A stretch of DNA of 64,000 nt from Halopiger xanaduensis SH-6 (GTDB lineage Archaea > Halobacteriota > Halobacteria > Halobacteriales > Natrialbaceae): positions 2,368,270 through 2,432,269 of the forward strand of contig NC_015666.1 of assembly GCF_000217715.1 (NCBI RefSeq). The letters run 5' to 3'. The notes beneath the pieces were generated by a model. It had not been told where the DNA came from, did no database searches, and saw only the letters and a program-made list of their open reading frames with translations. This document shows positions 61,201 through 64,000 of this stretch, piece by piece. The position numbers and the translations under genes are program-made. How positions within the stretch are numbered: the first letter of the stretch is position 1; the number at the start of each line of letters is the position of its first letter.

Positions 61201-61555
61201 TCGAGTCGTCGGTTTCGACGACGTCGGTCGCGCCGGCCTCGAGCGCCCGGTCGGCCGACGCGCCGTCCGCGACGGCGACGATGGGCGCGTCGGTTCGTGC
61301 CGCGAGGCGCTCGAGCCGGGAGGGGCCATTCCCGCGGTCCGCGTTAGCGCGGTCGGCCCGAAACTCGCAGACGAGACAGTGAACGTCGGTTTCGGCCAGG
61401 CGCTCGAGTGCGTCCGCAACCGACCGTGCCCTGACCAGCGCGGCCGAATCGAACGCCGCGGCGAGAGCGTCCACCGTGCGGTCGATCCGAGGCGAGTCGC
61501 CGACGACGAGCACGCGAACGACGTCGCCGACCGTCGCGGTAGCGCCGTCGCTCAC
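58241..61555 (-). CDS. Very large PAS/GAF-Bat-HTH_10 sensor-regulator
   Basis: 1104 residues, GTG start at 61555. N-terminal receiver-like domain (V-L-V-V-G-D-S-P-R-I; the usual phospho-Asp region is degenerate), then a PAS with V-L-T-V-D-E-D-G-A-I-T-Y-A-S-P-A, a second PAS (P-V-F-A-L-G-P-D-W-E-L-R-Y-A-N), a third, then two GAF-like domains (one with A-A-L-S-V-P-I-E-H), a Bat domain, and a C-terminal HTH_10: L-S-D-R-Q-L-R-T-L-E-A-A-Y-Y-G-G-F-F-D-W-P-R. No histidine-kinase core. Such Bat relatives sense light, redox or ligands and act directly on DNA. Confidence 0.9.
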   Translation of the reverse strand: MSDGATATVGDVVRVLVVGDSPRIDRTVDALAAAFDSAALVRARSVADALERLAETDVHCLVCEFRADRANADRGNGPSRLERLAARTDAPIVAVADGASADRALEAGATDVVETDDSSAVVAARVRNAAQRGRLAAETPETDRRARAVLEGSDALVLTVDEDGAITYASPAVESRLGYTPDELERTAFPRLVHPDDRDGVRDLLAAVAAAPFGSSERRTLRLRDADGRWRLVELTCADRLADPSIDGLVVTVTAVGLAGRDEGIRAAVDRLPGPVFALGPDWELRYANPAARQFFDGEPRPGTLVWRLLPETVRETFSSRLREAATTGSTVRFDAAIDDRRLEVLAAPDDDGLTVLARDVQPPETSAGEPARGRRERDRLDLLESTIDALEDGVAVLEGDTIELANAALLELADATTLVGREVDALFDDDLAATVRERARSPIVRWMEPITGRLESDAAAESSESGGLEAGDGRPVDVFVAPLPDDERERTLCVVRDRRRSGAAALSSVRDALADLARAETEADVRRAVVDGLRAAADAELAAWYLVDEDRLRPAAMTTRDGRPAVELPPIERDPPAFDDGDRDESSAGASADPFAVDEPTVYDRSALEPALARSGIRAERVLAVPVDDRAVALATSTEPMAFEALDLDAPAALADAASLALDRLAERARARDCRRDRTRLESALARDEQLRACERDLLAAETREGVERRLCDGVLSLSSADDGNRDRDGGGVELAWIGRTAAGRETLIAATWAGRDGEFLESASLPLESDADDPAVRTATSREPTIVDDLEAVATADVHREALERGFRAALSVPIEHDEFQYGTLTAYATRPAAFDEDLRDACTHLASVAGHAIGALERKRALLADSVAELEIVVRDESEPLSAIARGVGGRIDVRTVVPRTSGGSTVYCTVADADAETIRTTLEGISAVESFREVGDEDDGDDGDDANGGTGGNRAPFEIRLSESTVAETLAEYGGVLRSIAPVDDRARLVIELASTVDVRSFVRTIERTHPGTELAARRERDRSVPPARPFDAELRDRLSDRQLRTLEAAYYGGFFDWPRESTGEEVAETLGVSQPTFSRHLRLAQHKLFELLFDERDEE

Positions 61556-61772
61556 CTGCCGTTCACCCCGGTCGCGGCGCTCGTGGCCCCGTTCTCACGC
61601 GGGCGCTCGAGGTGCGTTCGATCGTCGGTCCCCCCGGAACGGCGGCCCACAGTGTGGACCGATTCCGTCGCCGGCGGGTTAATTATCGATCTCGTATCGA
61701 CGGGTAGCACCGGATTACGGGGACCGCCGTCCCGGCGGGCCGGACGAGCGATCGGATCGACCGACGATACCG

Positions 61773-62192
61773 CTACGTCTCCCGAACGACGACGACCGGA
61801 ACCGGCGAGTTCCGGACGACCTCCTCGGCGACGCTGCCGACGACCAGTTGGTCGAGGCCGGAGCGCCCGACCGTCCCGACGACGACGAGGTCGATCGGGT
61901 TCTCCTCGGCCGCCTTGACGATCTCCTCCTGCGGAACGCCGTGGCGGACGGTCGACGTTACGTCGAGGCCCGCGTCGGCCGCGGTCCGTTCGGCCGCCTC
62001 GACCGCCCCCACGGCTTCGCCCTCCTCGTCGTGGCGCATCTCGTCTCGAGTGTCGGTTGCGTGAGGTCCGTCTTCGGACACCGAGAGGATGTGCAGATTG
62101 GCCTCCAACTGTCGCGTGAGTTCGATCGCGTGCTCGGTCGCCTGGCGCGCACCCTCGCTGCCGTCGGTCGCGAGCATGATATCCTGATACAT
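61773..62192 (-). CDS. Universal stress protein (UspA family)
   Basis: 139 residues from the ATG at 62192. Starts Y-Q-D-I-M-L-A-T-D-G-S-E-G-A and ends with the ATP-binding motif G-T-V-G-R-S-G-L-D-Q-L-V-V-G-S followed by V-P-V-V-V-V-R, matching G-2x-G-9x-G-S/T, so it is expected to bind ATP. Single-domain and cytoplasmic. Stress-linked regulator with no direct neighbour relation. Confidence 0.95.
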   Translation of the reverse strand: MYQDIMLATDGSEGARQATEHAIELTRQLEANLHILSVSEDGPHATDTRDEMRHDEEGEAVGAVEAAERTAADAGLDVTSTVRHGVPQEEIVKAAEENPIDLVVVGTVGRSGLDQLVVGSVAEEVVRNSPVPVVVVRET

Positions 62193-62283
62193 CGTTGTCC
62201 GTAATTCGACGGACGGAGGGATACCTTTCGGACCTGCGGGTGCCGGGGAGACGCCGCGGTTCCGGGCAGTACGCGGATAGCGT

Positions 62284-62442
62284 TCAGAAGGTGACCGCCC
62301 ACTCGAGGCCGCAGTTTCCACACCCGAAGCGCCGCTCGAGGCCGGCGTCCGTGAGCCGTCGATCGACCGTTTTCCCGGCCGCTTCCGGACGATCGGGACA
62401 GCGCGCGCTACTCACGACACCCCGTTCAGAGACGGCTGACAT
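62284..62442 (-). CDS. Small zinc-finger protein, 52 residues
   Basis: ATG at 62442 opens a 52-codon frame ending TGA at 62284. A Cys at residue 15 (S-S-A-R-C-P-D-R-P), then A-A-G-K-T-V-D-R-R-L, and a C-terminal F-G-C-G-N-C-G-L-E-W-A-V knuckle. With the third Cys this gives a partial zinc-ribbon; a fourth ligand is not evident, so His/Cys from a partner may be needed. Good coding composition. Short zinc-finger proteins like this are common and largely unannotated in haloarchaea. Confidence 0.62.
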   Translation of the reverse strand: MSAVSERGVVSSARCPDRPEAAGKTVDRRLTDAGLERRFGCGNCGLEWAVTF

Positions 62443-62491
62443 AAACTCTCGCGCAACACACGTTGGTAGTGGCGCGTTCGTTGCGGCCGGA

Positions 62492-63166
62492 TCAGAGCAC
62501 GTCGAGGATGACCACCGCGAGGTAGAGTTGCCCGAGGCCGGCGACGATCATGATCGCGCCCGCGAGGCGTTTGAGGCGCTTCCCGTGGGTGACGAACCGG
62601 CCGGCACCCGCGAGCAGCCCCATCCCGGTGGCGACGGTCAGCGAGACCATCAGGACGACGATGCTGCCGACGTACGTCCCGATGACCGCCGCGGCCGACG
62701 CCGCCGGCAGCGACAGCGCCTGCGCGACGACCCCGACGAACAGCGGCGCGACGCAGCCCGCCGCGGCCAGCGCGTAGCCCGCGCCGAAGACGCCGAATCC
62801 GAGCACGCTCGAGCGCCGCTGCGGCAGCGGCACCGACAGCGACGGGGCGCGGTCGAAGACGACCAGCAGGCCGAACCCGACCAGCAGCGCGCCGATCAGC
62901 GGCTCGAAGTAGACGATGTTCGACAGCGTCGCGTGGCCGATCCAGAACGCGGAGCCGAAGAGCACGGCGAACGTTCCGAGCGTGCCGAGCCCGGCGACGA
63001 CGCCGCGGCCGAGCGCGCCGCCCAGCGAGGCCCGCTCGCCCTCGGTCTGGTTCACGTAGAAGCCGACGTAGCCGGGCAGGAGCGGGTACGCACACGGGGA
63101 GAAGAACGTCGAAATGCCGGCGATCAGCGCGAACGTCAGCGACTCGAGGGCCGGCGCATCGACCAT
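62492..63166 (-). CDS. ccdA: CcdA-like thiol-disulfide membrane electron carrier
   Basis: 224 residues from the ATG at 63166. Six transmembrane helices. Conserved Cys in F-F-S-P-C-A-Y-P-L-L-P-G-Y near residue 20 and in A-A-A-G-C-V-A-P-L-F in the fourth helix; these two shuttle reducing equivalents across the membrane. Starts one base after the TlpA-like gene's stop. Together they serve extracytoplasmic thiol reduction, for example for cytochrome c or copper-site maturation. Confidence 0.9.
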   Translation of the reverse strand: MVDAPALESLTFALIAGISTFFSPCAYPLLPGYVGFYVNQTEGERASLGGALGRGVVAGLGTLGTFAVLFGSAFWIGHATLSNIVYFEPLIGALLVGFGLLVVFDRAPSLSVPLPQRRSSVLGFGVFGAGYALAAAGCVAPLFVGVVAQALSLPAASAAAVIGTYVGSIVVLMVSLTVATGMGLLAGAGRFVTHGKRLKRLAGAIMIVAGLGQLYLAVVILDVL

Positions 63167-63167
63167 G

Positions 63168-63740
63168 TTAGCCGTCCGCGCCCTCCGCGCTGGCGTCGAT
63201 CGCGGTCTCGATCCTGTCGACGAGTTCGTCGGTCGACTTGACGCCGTCGTCGGCCCACAGCACCTGTCCGGACGCATCGATCGTGACCGCGGTCGGGTAG
63301 CCCGACTCGAGGTAGCGCGCGCTCACCTCCGCGGCGGGGTCGACCGCGATGGGCCAACTGCCGTCGTGTTCGTCCCACCAGGCGGCGAGTTCGTCGTGAC
63401 TGATGCCCTCGTTCGTTACCGAGACGAACTGAACGTCGGCGTCGGCGACCTGCTCGTGGGCCTCGGCGAGCGCCGGCATCTGTTTCTCGCAGGGCGAGCA
63501 CCACGTGGCGAACAGGTCGATAAAGGTCGGCCGGCCCGGTTCGGGAACGAGCGTCTCGCCGGCCTCGCTGCCCGGCGCGTCGACCGTCTCGAGCTCGAGC
63601 GGATCGCGCGGCTCATCCTCGTCGCTCTCGGCCTCGCCGGTGAGTTCGTCGACCGATGGCAGGCCGTAGACGGCGACGGCTCCGGCGCCCGCGAGCACGC
63701 CCGCGCTTCCGAGTCCGGTGAGGACGTCGCGTCTGCGCAC
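63168..63740 (-). CDS. TlpA/ResA-like exported thioredoxin
   Basis: 190 residues. Tat-type N-terminus M-R-R-R-D-V-L-T-G-L-G-S, hydrophobic stretch, then a Glu/Asp spacer. Thioredoxin fold with active site F-A-T-W-C-S-P-C-E-K at about residues 74-83, and cis-Pro region G-Y-P-T-A-V. Acts outside the membrane as a thiol reductase fed by CcdA. Forms an operon with ccdA and, probably, the SCO gene upstream. Confidence 0.92.
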   Translation of the reverse strand: MRRRDVLTGLGSAGVLAGAGAVAVYGLPSVDELTGEAESDEDEPRDPLELETVDAPGSEAGETLVPEPGRPTFIDLFATWCSPCEKQMPALAEAHEQVADADVQFVSVTNEGISHDELAAWWDEHDGSWPIAVDPAAEVSARYLESGYPTAVTIDASGQVLWADDGVKSTDELVDRIETAIDASAEGADG

Positions 63741-63746
63741 GATCGA

Positions 63747-64000
63747 TCACCCCTGCGCGACGGTTCGCGCGTCGTCGACGATTTCCTCGATGGGGGCGAA
63801 GTCCGTGTTCAGCGCCTGCGGGTACGACCGCTCGACGATCCCCTGCTTGTTGGCCAGCAGGATCAGGTTGATGTGCTGGAACGTGTACTCGCCGTGGTCG
63901 TGGCCGTCGTGGCCGCTTTCGTTGCCCGCGTGGCCGTCGGTCTCGTTGCCTGCGTGGCCGTCACTCTCGTTCCCCGTGTGCCCGTCCTCACTCTCGTTAC
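63747..64000 (-). CDS. SCO1/SenC-like protein, C-terminal part, with His-rich repeats
   Basis: Frame open from the window end to TGA at 63747. The visible 83 residues hold tandem Asn-Glu-Ser/Thr-Asp-Gly-His-Ala-Gly units, then G-H-D-G-H-D-H-G-E-Y-T-F-Q-H-I-N-L-I-L-L, and finish with the SCO-like tail N-K-Q-G-I-V-E-R-S-Y. The rest of the gene lies outside the window. SCO proteins deliver copper to cytochrome oxidase. The His-rich insertion is probably an extra metal-binding tag. Confidence 0.72.
   Translation of the reverse strand, partial: NESEDGHTGNESDGHAGNETDGHAGNESGHDGHDHGEYTFQHINLILLANKQGIVERSYPQALNTDFAPIEEIVDDARTVAQG
63921..63995. repeat. Tandem 24-27 base repeats encoding His-rich units
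   Basis: GTTGCCCGCGTGGCCGTCGG (63921), GTTGCCTGCGTGGCCGTCAC (63945) and GTTCCCCGTGTGCCCGTCCT (63969) begin successive units; the last is three bases longer. Read in reverse they encode N-E-S/T-D-G-H-A-G. The array may continue beyond the window. Confidence 0.65.

Noticed and set aside
58283-61918. Forward frame of 1211 codons antisense to the giant Bat-type gene
   Set aside because: Extremely Arg/Pro-rich translation with no domains. It mirrors the GC-rich third positions of the reverse-strand gene, which has clear PAS, GAF and HTH motifs.
1-64000. CRISPR arrays, rRNA, tRNA, complete insertion sequences
   Set aside because: Looked for regularly spaced repeats, conserved RNA motifs and transposase motifs; none found. 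Repeats at 30884 and 63921 are short tandem units, not CRISPR.

Overview
The window is chromosomal DNA of a haloarchaeon. The proteins are very acidic, with long Asp/Glu runs. Codons end mostly in G or C. There is an archaeal TFB, an XPB-type helicase, Tat-exported proteins, lipobox proteins, Bat-type HTH regulators, and several small zinc-finger and membrane-anchored winged-helix families typical of Halobacteria. A member of the Natrialbaceae (Natrinema/Haloterrigena-like) is a reasonable guess, but the genus cannot be fixed from sequence reading alone. No rRNA, tRNA, CRISPR array or intact insertion sequence was recognised.

Bases 1-29.6 kb are dominated by a surface-glycan locus. It starts with small regulators (membrane-anchored winged-helix proteins, a PadR protein) and a DUF1616 membrane protein. 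A five-gene operon at 6.0-11.5 kb encodes N-acetyltransferase, aminotransferase, Gfo/Idh oxidoreductase, nucleotide-sugar 6-dehydrogenase and a membrane glycosyltransferase 2. The first four match the WbpD/E/B/A set that makes UDP-2,3-diacetamido-2,3-dideoxyuronic acid from UDP-GlcNAc. Then come a GT4 glycosyltransferase, a lower-GC patch with two exported proteins and a zinc alcohol dehydrogenase, a reverse-strand Gfo/Idh-DUF362-epimerase operon, a polysaccharide deacetylase, an alkaline-phosphatase-fold enzyme, a QueC-like PP-loop protein, a GT-C-like membrane protein, and a CoA-transferase/GNAT pair. At 29.9-33.3 kb are two paralogous Tat-exported beta-helix proteins.

Bases 33.8-43.4 kb hold a winged-helix pseudogene killed by one stop codon, TFB, small proteins, an XPB-like helicase, a HerA-like ATPase with coiled coil, and a DegT-type PLP enzyme. 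The glycan theme returns at 43.7-46.3 kb (second alkaline-phosphatase-fold enzyme plus FemAB/GNAT-like transferase). GlmM, a GlmU-like bifunctional enzyme and GlmS at 48.2-53.8 kb supply UDP-GlcNAc. The window therefore spans the route from fructose-6-phosphate to a diacetamido-uronic acid nucleotide sugar. The last 10 kb is general physiology: a CPA2 antiporter with Usp-like tail, DUF5786, two Bat-type regulators (one very large with PAS/GAF domains), UspA, and a CcdA/TlpA/SCO redox-copper module.

The most striking non-coding signal is the 8-mer ATAACAAA. It occurs ten times, always intergenic, always pointing at the next gene, usually 34-59 bases before the start codon, and only in front of glycan-locus transcription units. 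It looks like an undescribed locus-specific promoter or operator element. A second, different palindrome (GGTAATA-GCG-TATTACC) precedes both beta-helix genes.
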